Source: Prostheceraeus crozeri (Eukaryota > Platyhelminthes > Polycladida > Euryleptidae). From it: a stretch of DNA of 64,000 bases. Location of the stretch: positions 124,001 to 188,000 of the forward strand of contig CAJQUW010005554.1 in NCBI GenBank assembly GCA_907163375.1, read 5' to 3'. Under the pieces are notes generated by a model. It was not told the origin of the DNA, searched no databases, and was given only the letters and a program-made list of their open reading frames with translations. The position numbers were made by a program, and so were the translations under genes. The stretch's first letter is position 1; each line of letters begins with the position of its first letter. Below are positions 47,681 through 60,100 of the stretch, piece by piece.

Positions 47681-48042
47681 GAATTGAATCGCGACTTGTA
47701 TGTAATTCTGATCGATTAAGTGGAATTAATTTAAATTCAATATTTTATTACATTCATTTAATAAATTCAATGAGCAAATTGGACATTGAACACGTCAATA
47801 AAATTCAAGCTGCTCTTACATAGTTTCAAGCACCTTCACGTCACCGTCAGTAAAAAAGTAAAGTGTTTTGAGTCATGATGTCACTATGTTTATAGATGCA
47901 TAGATCCAACTCTTATACCTGCACGTGTGCGCGAGGGTGCGAGTAACAAAGCACGAAACCGGTACGGTACCGAAAATACATGTACTTCGTCTACTGTAGA
48001 TCATTGCCGCAAGCATATATACATCACTGTTTTTAATTTCAG
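47681..48042. other. Host DNA between the large element and the protease exon
   Basis: AT-rich sequence ending in a polypyrimidine tract and acceptor (CTGTTTTTAATTTCAG). No start codon with signal-peptide-like coding sequence was found, so the first exon of the protease gene is presumably further 5', possibly on the other side of the 43-kb element. Confidence 0.5.
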
Positions 48043-48195
48043 GTTCCGCTTGTTTTCAATATCATAAAGGCATTTGCGTTCACGAGGATGAACCATGTCC
48101 AATTGTGGCAACTTTTAACACAACTGCATGTCTTCAGAACTTTGTCTGCTGCATACCAAGTGGAATTAAACCTGACAAAACACAATTGCCGACAC
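48043..48195 (+). CDS. Exon: six-cysteine beta-defensin/clip-like module
   Basis: A symmetrical phase 1-1 exon of 153 bp (51 codons), the kind that can be shuffled between genes. Cysteine spacing C-x7-C-x6-C-x10-C-x5-CC with KGIC and CP matches the beta-defensin layout (C...GxC...CP...C...CC), and also resembles the clip domains of arthropod clotting proteases, which have been compared with big defensins. Acceptor AATTTCAG and donor GTAAGC are clear. The last partial codon (C) joins GT of the next exon to make Arg, leading into SNCGG. Which of the two families it belongs to cannot be settled by eye. Confidence 0.75.
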
Positions 48196-51100
48196 GTAAG
48201 CGCACTGCTAATGCTCAGATTGTTGGACTGAAAAAATTTCATTCTTTGAGTGGAATAATAAGGTCAACGATCTTCTAACCAAATAAGGCCGAGCTTAGAC
48301 AAAATTGCTCTTTATGAATTAACCATGCTGACCGATTGAAACCTAAAAGATTCGCTTTTACGACTTTTCATTGCTTTTCAAATAATAATTGTCCCACGAG
48401 TTCGTCTCGAAAGACAATCTCCTGACGGCATCATTTCTAGACAAAGGGTTTTATAGCATGGTATTGAAACATTTGTCTCCTCACATTAACCCATGACATT
48501 TATTCATTACATTTGGCATATTCGACACAATGCTGTTTCGAAGCACCTGAAAAATGAACTACAGATTGTTTCATAAAAAATGGATCACCCTTAAACATCG
48601 CCTTAACTTCAACTTTGTCTAACTCCGCCAAACTTGAACGAATTTCTCCGAAATTTGGAAGATATGTCAGTTGTGCTTACTAATATCATTGTTGGAAATT
48701 TCAAGCATGAATATTGAGTTGTTTTCCTGTTATAGATAAAAAAGTAGTAGATAATTTGATCTTCATTTAGCAATGTTACACAAAATCATACCTCACTCTT
48801 ATAAAATTACATTTGTTTCCTTTGTTATGTAATATGTTGTTCTACAAGCCAAAAGCTATCAAGCAAAACAAAAATAAAGAAAATCGGTCAATCAGAGCCA
48901 GCATAACACCATTTTTCATCAACAATAATGTAGCTGCTACATGTGATTAACTGGACTTCATGTTCCATAGCTTCCTGACTTCGTTGCGGTGGTGTTGGCA
49001 GCACTCCTGATTGCTTTCAGCCAGAAATCTATCTCTTACCGGTTGAAAGCAATACAAAGCACAAATGAACAATAACGAGATCGCATTCACAAAAGGCAAA
49101 GTGTCAGCCTTGCTAGAACTAGTGTTTTTTTGCGAGCTACAAGCAAGCGACTAAATGTCCCTTACACAAATGTGCATCGATGGCATAATGATGATTTTCG
49201 ACTCTGTCGTAAAGAGGGCTCTGGCCGTCCACGCAAAACATCCAAATGTAGAGACCGCCTAATTTTGAGATTTGTTAAAGTTGATCCATGTCTCTCGTTA
49301 ACTGAGATGGTTGCACTAGACTCGTCTATTTCTAAGTCCACTATTCGTAGAAGACTTATTGAGTCGAATTTCAAGAGATGTAAGAGGCCCTCTCAGATCG
49401 AATTATCAGATCAGCATGCAAAAAGACGTCTCAGATGGGCAATGAGTCATTGTCACTGGCGAAATCAATGGGATCGGGTTGTCTGGTCTGATGAGGCATT
49501 TATGATGGTTATTTATGGATGATAATGCTACGTGTCACAGGAGTAGTAGAGTGAACTTATGCAAGTCTCAATTAGGGCTTAGGACATTGTATACCATGTA
49601 TATAAGACTGATATCTTTGATAATGCCCAGAAATTCATTAACGGCCCAGAAAATTCATGGCCTGGAAATGAAACCATAGAAATATTTCGCAACATGGCAT
49701 ACAATGATTATGACATCTACATTTTTCGGGCTGTCAATGGCAAATTGTCGGGCCGCTAACGCGGCCCTCTAATTTGCCATTGACGCCCTCAAAACATAGC
49801 TGTCATCATATCATTATCTTGGCCAGCTCGTTCTCCTGATCTGAATCCCATAGAAAATGTATGGAGTATTCTAAAACGTAACGTTCGTCGTTCACTGCTA
49901 CCTACAGATGGCGTATCACAACTTACGTCACTGTTAAAAAGAAAGTGGAGAAAGTTAGATCAGTCAAAAATCAACGATATCATCGAATCAATGCCTAGAC
50001 GAATTGGTAATGTCATTGACAATAAGGGTAGGGCCACAAAATATTAGCTTCTTAAGAACCGTTACTGTATCATAACTTATCAGATTATATAAGGACATTT
50101 AAATATATTAGAGACATGAAATAACATGAAAAATGCTTTCTGTATCATACTTATGTTTTATTTAGTCAAATTTTAGGATGATCCACTTTTTATGAAACGG
50201 ACTGTATATTCCAGAAAGCGTTCGTCCTAATTGAATTAGAGTCTGAAAATGTCTTCATTCATATTTCTTATACATGTATACACCTCTAAACATCAAAACC
50301 CAAGAGATGCATACCTACGAAGCAAGAATTTTAAAATACTCCCTACATAATGTGACAGACACGTTTTGATAGCTATCGAATATAAACCTCACATGCAGAA
50401 TCATCATATATTATGAAATCGTAATCAAAAGAGTTTGTTGTCCTGCATTCCAAGACCTCCTGTGTGTATGGTGCCATTCAATTTTTATGGTTGAATGATG
50501 ATGCTATTATTTTCATGTCCCTTCTTGGTTTTTACAGTATCCAATGTTTCAATAAACAGACACTTACCTAAAACGAAAAGCCGTATGTGTAAGAAAATGA
50601 TGAACTTTTGTGATCATTAAAATAAATTTGTTGAATCATTGATGATAATGAGAGCATTTCATGAAATCTCATCGTGCTGGTTTCTAAATAAGGATGAATC
50701 GAGCTATTATCATTTATACTTTCTGAGATTTCGACATTTCCACATTGCATCAACTTCTGAATTTCTACGGATTTACTCATTTATCTGGAAATGAAAGTTC
50801 GAAAGCTGTCAATAGGACTCTTGACAGTGTTCTAATTCTTTAGCATGAAGAGGTTTCTAAGTTTTAGACTTCTGTTTATGTCTCAGATCTTTTTTGCGAA
50901 GCGTTTTCTTAAAATGCAATCTGAATTTGCAGTATTTATGTACGCATATAGCGGTTATTTTAGAGTAGGTCTGTAGAGGAAGACCTTGCGCAGATAGTTT
51001 ATTGAAGACTTGCACCGTATGAACATCCAGTGGAAAGCCGCCGAAGAAGTCGCAGGCGATCGAACAATAAGCCGTCAGTTTGCTGCTCAATCTGCATTAG

Positions 51101-54100
51101 GTGCAGAAGGAACTAAGTGTACGTATTTAGACTACACCTGTCACCTTCCCACCAAAAAGCACTTTATATTTTCTATAGATTAGCTTAGAAACAAATTTAT
51201 GCGGAGGGTTTGGAACAGTGTACAGACGGTCAGGATAAAGATTTTTATTTAAGCTGTATAGTGGCAGTGAAGTGGAACTGATAGACTTCGTCCACTGCAA
51301 GACTAAAAGGACCAGGTGATAAAGTTGAACAACAGAATTATATCAACCATGAATGCTGCAAGTTGCAAGAATTTCATAATTTTCCTGAAGTAATTTGGAA
51401 AATTTTCGTCACTAGGGCATTTTCAGTATTTTCAAAACTGATTAGAGATGATTAGGCTACTTGTTAGTAAATATCAACGTAGCATTGTAGCAGGCCGTAA
51501 CACGTAAGTTTTTTATACCTGTTATTATTTCCTGATAAATTGAAATAGATATAGAAAATTCTGATTATAGTTATGAAAACATTTTGAAGAAAACTATGAA
51601 GCTATGAAGTCTCGCTGTAAGCACTTCTGATTTTATGTGATGAAACTCGATATGCTATTGGAATTGTCTTTCTCTTTACCCAGGTTCCAATTGTGGAGGC
51701 ATGCCAACTGTACCCTATATTGTCAACGGTTGGAACACGGTACAATGGCCATATATTGCATCTTTACAGGAAAAATCCTCACACATTTGCGGTGCGACAA
51801 TCCTCAGTCGAACATTTGTAATCACAGCTGCACACTGCATCCAAGACAGGTAAATACGAAAATGCATTTGCTCTTTGACCTCTTCGACCGGTTTTTGTTG
51901 ACACCAAAAGGATTAGGGCTCATTCATTAGGTTTTGTGATAACCGTTGACCTCAATTTCTTTCCTAGATCCTTCGTTTGATTTTGCAATGCGTTTACTAA
52001 CTGTCATACAAGCGACGCATAACTAATTTCGATATTGATAAGCAGAGTTTAATGTTATTCGTAGGTAATGGATCAAGTGGGTCACAGCCTCGGGTGGGTA
52101 AGGAAGGATGGGCAGTGGTAACCGGTGGCAGAGTTTTTTAAGAAAAATTTACAACTGCACAAAATTTGGCATTTCGACTTTGTCTTCCCGCTGCTTCCCC
52201 AGGGCAGGGATTCTTCCTAGCATGAGATATTCACCAATTTTTTCAGTCATAACTAAACTTGAGATCATCTTTTTCCATTTGCTGAGAATCATTTGCTGGA
52301 TAATATATAACGGAACAAGCTAATTTTTAATTAAATACAAAGCATCTGTTTGTCACATGTTTAATGAAAATTTTACTGAGTTTCTTACTCTACGAGCATA
52401 AAAGATGGCGGTTAACAGGAGGTGATTCTTCAACATTTCAAAACACGCTATCTTACTCTCCTTTTGTATTGTTATGTCAGTAATAAAACTATGTACAACT
52501 TCGCTCTTCCTCAGGGAGCCTTGAAGTAGGTAAAAACAGCAGTACATTAACACTGTCTGAGTGGGCTTATATACATGTGGGCCTATATTTGCGTTGTGTT
52601 GATAGAGAGTGATGATCAGAATACCGTCAGCTCTGTTTTCCTATTGATCAATGGCTTCAATTATTTGATGTATCGCTTCTCTGTCATTTTAATATCCAGA
52701 AGATCTGTACACTTGCCAAGAAACCCTAGGCAGAAATCACTTAATTGATTTGAATTGATTCTTACTCTATATTTTCCTTAAGACCGTAGGACCTAAACTG
52801 CACATAGTGAAATCATCCAGATAAATGAGTAAACGCGATGTGTAAACACTGACTCGGTAACTAAGTTTTGCTTCGTGATTGGCGCAACATGTTGCTGAAT
52901 AGAAGTACTATGTTTGAGAATCAATTGCTAGTGATAACTCTTTCGACAAAATTTGATCGGATCTTGAAAAACTGGAGATCAGCCTTTTACATGAGAGTTA
53001 CCTACGTGAGAGCACTCATGAATATCTCATGACTATTTGTACAAACAACGTTCAGTAAGCCATAATTTCTTATGGAACCGGCTTTTGCCGCAAGTCTCCC
53101 CCCAAATTCGCTTCACGCTGATCCGTCGGGACAGTTGACGCTTCTTCTCTGTTCATCTTGTCAACTGTGAGCCAGCATGAACAGGAAAATCGAAATCCTT
53201 TCACTTGAATAACATAAGCAGTATATTGTTAACTTAAATAGGCTCTAACATTTGAAGCAATACATCTGATCGACCTCATTTTTGAGATAGACTTAGAGTT
53301 TCAGGAGCATATCGTCTGATATAAATCATCGACCAAATCAGAACAGAAATAAGTTTGATATGATGAAATAACCAGCTTCAAAGCGTCGAACCAAATTTTT
53401 TATGTCCTCTTTCTTCTGTAATTGCGCATTACAGGGTTGGAACCATGAATTTTGAAGACCGGCCGTCCAGTTAATTCTATTAGGACTATGTTCACCATTA
53501 CAGATGCATTCACTACATACTCGTAGAAGAAATCATTTCATTAATAAAAAAAACAACATTATAGGAGCATAATGAATGTAGCATATTTGAAGAGCACCTA
53601 CCTATGTATGCTATGTGACATAAATGTTGCAAACTGTTTCTTAATAAACATTTTAAAAGTTGCTAACTTATGCATGTAATTAAACGTCTATTATCTCAAA
53701 TAAAATTTTCAGAATCCTGTATTATAGCCTATATGAATTTTTGAAGCAGTAAAGCAAAAATCAAGCTCCCTTTCGTTTACGGTCAACCTTTTTTCTATCG
53801 ACCTCTGAAAGCGTGGGACACCGAAGTGCCGTCAACTCCTGCATAATTTTAGCGGTAATAGAAATCGACCTCAAAGGAAAGAGGAGCTTGATTATCGCTT
53901 TGCTGCTATAATGACTGATGATTTCCCGTCGTTTGGTCAACTGCATGAATTTTGTAAAAATGATGTATTCCTCAGCCTATCTGTCGAAAGATTATTTCAT
54001 ATCTCAAATAATTTCATCACATGGGATAGTTTGCAATGCATGTATAGAAAACATGAAGCTTAGGAATTAATGTGAATGACTGGATTTCAATGCAACCACA

Positions 54101-57100
54101 TGTAATACCAGTATCGCCCGCTGCCTGAGCACTTGACAGTGGATAGTAGAACATTGTCAGAAGCTAACGGCATGCGATCAATTTTGATTGACGTTGTACG
54201 TAGTCAACCTCGCCCGGTCGGCCGGTTTTGATTACGCCGACTTGTTTCAACCCTGACGCATCGTGCACATTATAGAATTTTCTATCAATGCTTTCCCAAT
54301 TTATTGTGCGTAATTTATCTAGATTTTACAAAATGCTTTTAATACAGATGTCGTTATAGATCAAAAGATTACCTTTGTAAAAAGACTGTCGGTACTTTTG
54401 CAATAATTCCACGGATTTAAGCAAGAATTTGAGCTTTATGAGATCTTGCCCCGGTTCAGACTTGTGGGCACAATTTCTGTGCATGGCTGATGTTTCTGGA
54501 AACTCTATATTCATCCCTGTGGTAAACTTACGGAAAACCCCAAAGATTGTGCTTCAATGAGAACAGGATATTTTGGAAATCGCAAAACAAACTATATAGG
54601 CATACAGGTTAAAAGTTTGTTTAGATATCGTTTTCGATAAGAAATGTGCACATTAAGCATTTTCTTTTGGTCTTCATATTTTGCTAAAACGTTGTAGAGG
54701 TCTACTCCTCACAATATTACCATTTCATCGATTCTGATTTCTTTAGCAGCCTGCTGCAGAATTAGCTGACCACAAAGCTTATCAGATACATGATGTGATC
54801 CGCTACTAGAAACGTTTGCCTACCTTTGAGCTAGATGATTCGCATGCAACATACAAAATTTGCAAGTTACAAGTCATGGCAACACAAGAACATTAAAAAA
54901 AAATTACCATCTTTGTCCATGAATCCGTCTCCTACGATTATGTTTCATGACTGGCTGACAGTTTCTCTGCTTGAATCACATGTGCATGTTCGCTGCTAGA
55001 ACTTCATATACATGCACACTGATGTAGCTTAAGGGCGAATAGATTTCTCCAAATGTGCACCTCGCAACTAATATTTAAGACTCACAGTTAATCAATCATA
55101 AAATTCAATCTTTTTGCAAATTTCGATTTTCAACAAGTAGTCATGTGCTAATATTTGTTTACTGAAACGTAAGTTATGCAATTGTCATTCATATCATGAC
55201 GTCCACTCCACTTAATTATTTAACTCCACTTAATTGGTTTTTAACTTACCTATTTTCCTAATTGTAATTTTTCAACTGCACAAATTGTGTTCAGCTGCAA
55301 GTTAAAAATGCCTGGCTCGTGGCATTTGACTCAGGTGGGGGCACTGAATGGTCTACAGCTATTTAATTGTAGCATTTCATCTATCCAGCAACTTTGACAT
55401 CACCATCAACATCAAGTACAGTAATGATTTTGTAAATCCAAACCTGAAATCGCGTAAACTTGTTTCTTGACTTCAAGTTTTTGCTGCATGGTCATCATCA
55501 GAAAATAGTTTCGATTTGTGTCTTGCTACTCAGACTTCTAGGTTTAGCAGTGTAATACTGCACTTGAAAGTATGAGGAACAGATACTTAACATATCATGC
55601 GTGCATATGCCTGTAGTAGACCTACTGTCGAATAATTCAGGCTTTGTGTGAATCAATCCTAGACAGGTAGCCTTTTATTATTTTATCTGTAGAGTAACTC
55701 ATACGGAATTCACAACAGTTAGCAGCAGATCAGAGCAATTTCTGCCCTCAGAAATTACAATAAATTCAGAAACTGTAAGTCTCGTAACAAAAGAGCGCAT
55801 TATAAATCAGTAAATCAAGTGGTCATAGATGTCGCCAGGGAAGAGTGCTTATACTATCACTATACAGGTACAGGTAAGATTCCGTCTCCATGGAGAGGTA
55901 AGAGTTCATGTCACATGAAGATGTTTTAAGATCGCCTTTCGGATGTTATTTCCTTTCGTCCTTGTGTGAGTCCAGTCCTTGATATCGTCAGTGTAGATTC
56001 GTCTTTGTCTTCCTCTCGCTTTTACACCGACCATTGATTTTACCTTCCACCATCACACGCAACATTTCGTTGTGTCTTAGGATATGACCAAAATACTCGA
56101 TCTTCCTCCGTTTCACGATATTCAGCAGTCTTCGTGGTTCATTCGCTTTTTCAGCACTTCTTCATTGCTTAGTTTTCTCTTCCAACTGATATTGAACATA
56201 AAAATAATAAATGTATAAATGCATAAAAAGTATAAATGTATAAGTAAATAATTGTCTATGGATTAGTGCTTATCCATTATCATGCATTCAACTAATAAAG
56301 TTAGTGTAATAAAAAGGAAGAACATCAAAGTTGGATGGTTAGAAACACTAACTCCACATGAAGTAAAATAGAGTCTTCTTATTGACCGTCCTCTTGCATG
56401 TTTTCATGCATTTATGGGTCAAATGCAAATGTTCTTTGCTTATGCAAATTTCAGTGCAAATTAATAAAGAAGAAATTTCCTTCAATATTTTTCAGCGCAC
56501 GGGACAAACCCCTTCGTGCATCGACGTCTGTTCCATCGGTCCAACACTCCCCTTCCTTTTGAGGATCCTGCCTATTATCAATTGTAATGTACTCTAGGAT
56601 CTAGCCATGGTAGCAACTTACTCTGTGATCACTAGTTTGTCATCTTATACTGGGCACGTGTCCTTTGATTTTATCTTCTAACCACATGGAAAAACATAAC
56701 TGCACAGAAATATTCGATAAAACGCCGAATGTCTTTAAATAGGAACTTAATTTCACAATAATTTATATATTGCAGAAAGGTTTCTGATCTCTCAATCAAA
56801 ACTGGAATTCTCCTACTGAATGAAGTCAAAAATGCTATGGTCTCATATGTGGACAATGTCTTCACAAACAAATTTGATCCGTTGACGAATGAGAATGATG
56901 TTGCTCTTCTGCAACTCAAATCGCCAATCACGTTTGATCACTTCCGTCAGCCTGCCTGCCTTCCTGTTGAAAAGGATAATTTTAAAACAAAGGGAGATTC
57001 TCCACCTTTTGCCGTCGATGTTTGTTTGGCTCTTGGATGGGGAAGCAATAATATTGGTGAGTTTTCATTATTTAGCTTTTAGCAACTATGCCTTTTATTT

Positions 57101-60100
57101 AGGAATATTTGCAGCAGTTGTAGTTAGCGAGCACTTTAAGGTAGGCATGTGATGATAAACATATATCTAACACAAAGTCCAAACGATTCAGCACCCCATC
57201 TGCCGGCCAATAGGCGATATTTAAATACTTCTGCGGGTTGCGTAAGGCTTCGTGAACAATGTTTAAGAGAGTAATGCCCTGCAAATAGTTTCTTATGTCT
57301 ACTTAACTTATGTAGGATATCATTATAGGCAATTACAGGATTATTATAGAATAGATTGCAGAACACGTTTGGTTTTTTGTGCTTTTATCAAATGATAACA
57401 ATATTATTACGAAATGCAATTGTGCCCCGATGTGATTTTACAAATGAAAAATAACGCCAGAAGTCTCATTATACTCGTGTATTGCCACAAACGCGTTTCC
57501 TATGCTCTCAGTGGAAGTATCACGCAGAATGAACCAAAACCGATAGAGACATGAATACTGTTAATATCTATCAAGCAATGGACCGTCACAGGTCAAGCAA
57601 GTGCGAAGTTAATAAGTAGTGGCTGAAGTACATGTATAGAAAAATTACTAATATGAAAAGAAAAACGTTGGTCGTTACATCGAGTAAACGTTTGTGATCA
57701 CTCCCTCGAAAGAAGAAGGCCAACGGTTGTTCGAGAGGCTCCAGAATCTTCATCCAAAACGTGAGCTCCGATGTCTCCTAAGCATCTATGTCGCTGCCAA
57801 GTGCGTACTCATCTTCTCCACAGTTCGTGTTCCAGTCCGCTGTCCCAAAGACCCAACTCCGACTTCTGCTCAATTGATTAATCTACGGCTACAAATGCAA
57901 CTGTGGAAGCAGTTACGTTGGCCGACAGGACGACGTCTCCGGGACCGCATCAATGAGCACATCCCACAGTCGCTCAACACGGCTGAGAAAAAGCTCCCAA
58001 GATCAAAGAAGACTCCTCAAAGCTCCATCACGAAGCATCTGCAAACGTGTGGCACTACTGCTCAACAGGTGAAGTCGATCTTCAAGGTACTCTTCCGTCA
58101 TCACAGCCCCTGGCACTTGAGCATACTCGAGGCCCTAGCAATAAAGCGGCTTGCACCAAACCTGTGTGGACAGATGGAGCACTTGTTGACGTTACTTTTA
58201 CCTTGGTAATTTTTACTTTCTCTTCATTTGTATCGTCAATGTTTTTCTTTTCATATTAGTAATTTTTCTATGCATGTACTTCAGCCACTACTTATTCACT
58301 TCGCGCTTGCTTGACCTGTGACTGTCCATTGCTTGATCGATATTAACAGTATTCATGTCTCTATCGGTTTTGGTTCATTCTGCGTGATACTTCCACTGAG
58401 AGCATAGGAAACGCGTTTGTGGCAATACACGAGTATAATGAGACTTCTGGCGTTATTTTTCATTTATAATATTATTACTATGTATACCCAACTGACTCTC
58501 GATGCATCCTGTGAAGGGGCCTTCTCATTTTTGTGGTTCGCCTATCCACTGTCGCTGTTTCCTATTACATGCGTATATGTTAGGCCCTATGTTTTACACA
58601 GAAATCGAGAACTGTGAGTGTATGTTTTTTTGATTCACTCTAATAATAGCCTGCACATTTCATTTTGGTCTGTCCTAGCGACCTCCTGCGGGAGATGAAT
58701 TTTCCAATTCCCGGATTTCCCCAAAAAATTCAAGATACCAGAGATAATAACAAGTTGATCATAATCAATACGTCATTAGTATATAAGTATTCTTCAATGC
58801 CGATAGAAAGTTAATTATCTATCAGAGTGGCAAATTTTTTGCGAAAAGATGTGCTTCTCTACGGCTAACACAGCATAGCACGGCCGCTGCATAGCAAACT
58901 CTATGAAATATAAAAGATAATACAAGCTGTATTTTCTACTCAAGCTCCTCTACATTTAAAAACAAACATCCAACTGACGATTTCAATCTGACTTCACTTT
59001 TGAGTATCGTACATTCAAATTACTTACTGTCTTACATGCAGAATATACTTTTCAATTTGAATTAGCCTACGAGTGGAATGAGCAAGGTAATTCTACACTG
59101 AAGACCTGTTCAAAACTTCAATGCAGACTCAACGACAAATGGATGCGTAAATGCTATCATTTTAAAATATTACAAGTAGATCTAATTTGTGTACTTTTTC
59201 TTTGCTCCTGAGAGGATGTACCATGAGTTTGCCAGTTTTCTAGTCATGATAAATCATTCAATTGACTCTGTACTACAAATGCGGAAAATTAATTTATTGC
59301 TAGCCGAATGGAGACCACGACCCAAATAAATTCATTTTCTAGAATTGGCAATTTATAGTCACCACCGATCTTAATGTGCAGTGCATTCTTGCGCTACGTC
59401 ATTTTTGCACTTTTCTAGTGAACGATTTATCGTACGATAGTCATGCATCTGAGAGGGCGATGTGCGAGGAGATACAATCCCGAAACCCCTCAGGATTGAG
59501 GCCTTCAAACCTGACTTCGGGATTATATAAAATCAACGGTGTGCAATCTCCTAATAATGTATTTCACATAATTTTCATTTATTGCATTTTATATTAATCA
59601 TTAGGTAAACTTGCAAAATGCGTCGTAAAAAATTTAGCAACATGCAAATTAGTATTTATTGGTCACCTTTGTACCGATACTTTACAATTCTCAGAGACTG
59701 CTATCGATCCATGGCTTGATTAATTTTGCTTCGGAATCGGAATTAATTATGCAGAGCAACACTGTTCCTCGTCTTGAGTTCGGTTTTTAATCAATGCTAC
59801 TACTAGTCTACCTGTGCCAACTAGAATGTTAATAAATCAGACAGTAAATTGAAACGTATAATGGCATGGCGCAGAGTATTTTATGAAATGCATCAACAAC
59901 ACAGTACAATGCATTTTGTCATGTTATCGTGCAGAGATATCTGATGATTTTATAGACCCCTTTGTTAACTAAGAGAACTTTTAAATTGCAAGTCCATCCT
60001 TGAGGACAGTTTGATTATCTGTGTATTAAATATTCTCCTTAACTTTTATTTGAGTACGGGGATCATAAGAAACAAGGTAAATAAGTCATCTATTTGGCTT

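Larger units (their letters stand above)
48562..50204 (+). mobile_element. Tc1/mariner transposon, copy 2, in a protease intron
   Basis: Same family and orientation as 1226-2868, with matching inverted ends and TA on both sides (48560-48561 and 50205-50206). It is again 1643 bp long, but by chance: it has lost ~240 bp of transposase sequence near 49499 and gained a 227-bp foldback insertion at 49589-49815. It keeps the 17 bp (TCGTAAAGAGGGCTCTG) that copy 1 has lost. Confidence 0.92.

Noticed and set aside
52120-52210. Similarity to the large element's arm (AATTTGGCATTTCGACTT)
   Set aside because: Fewer than 20 well-matching bases in AT-rich DNA; too short to separate from chance.
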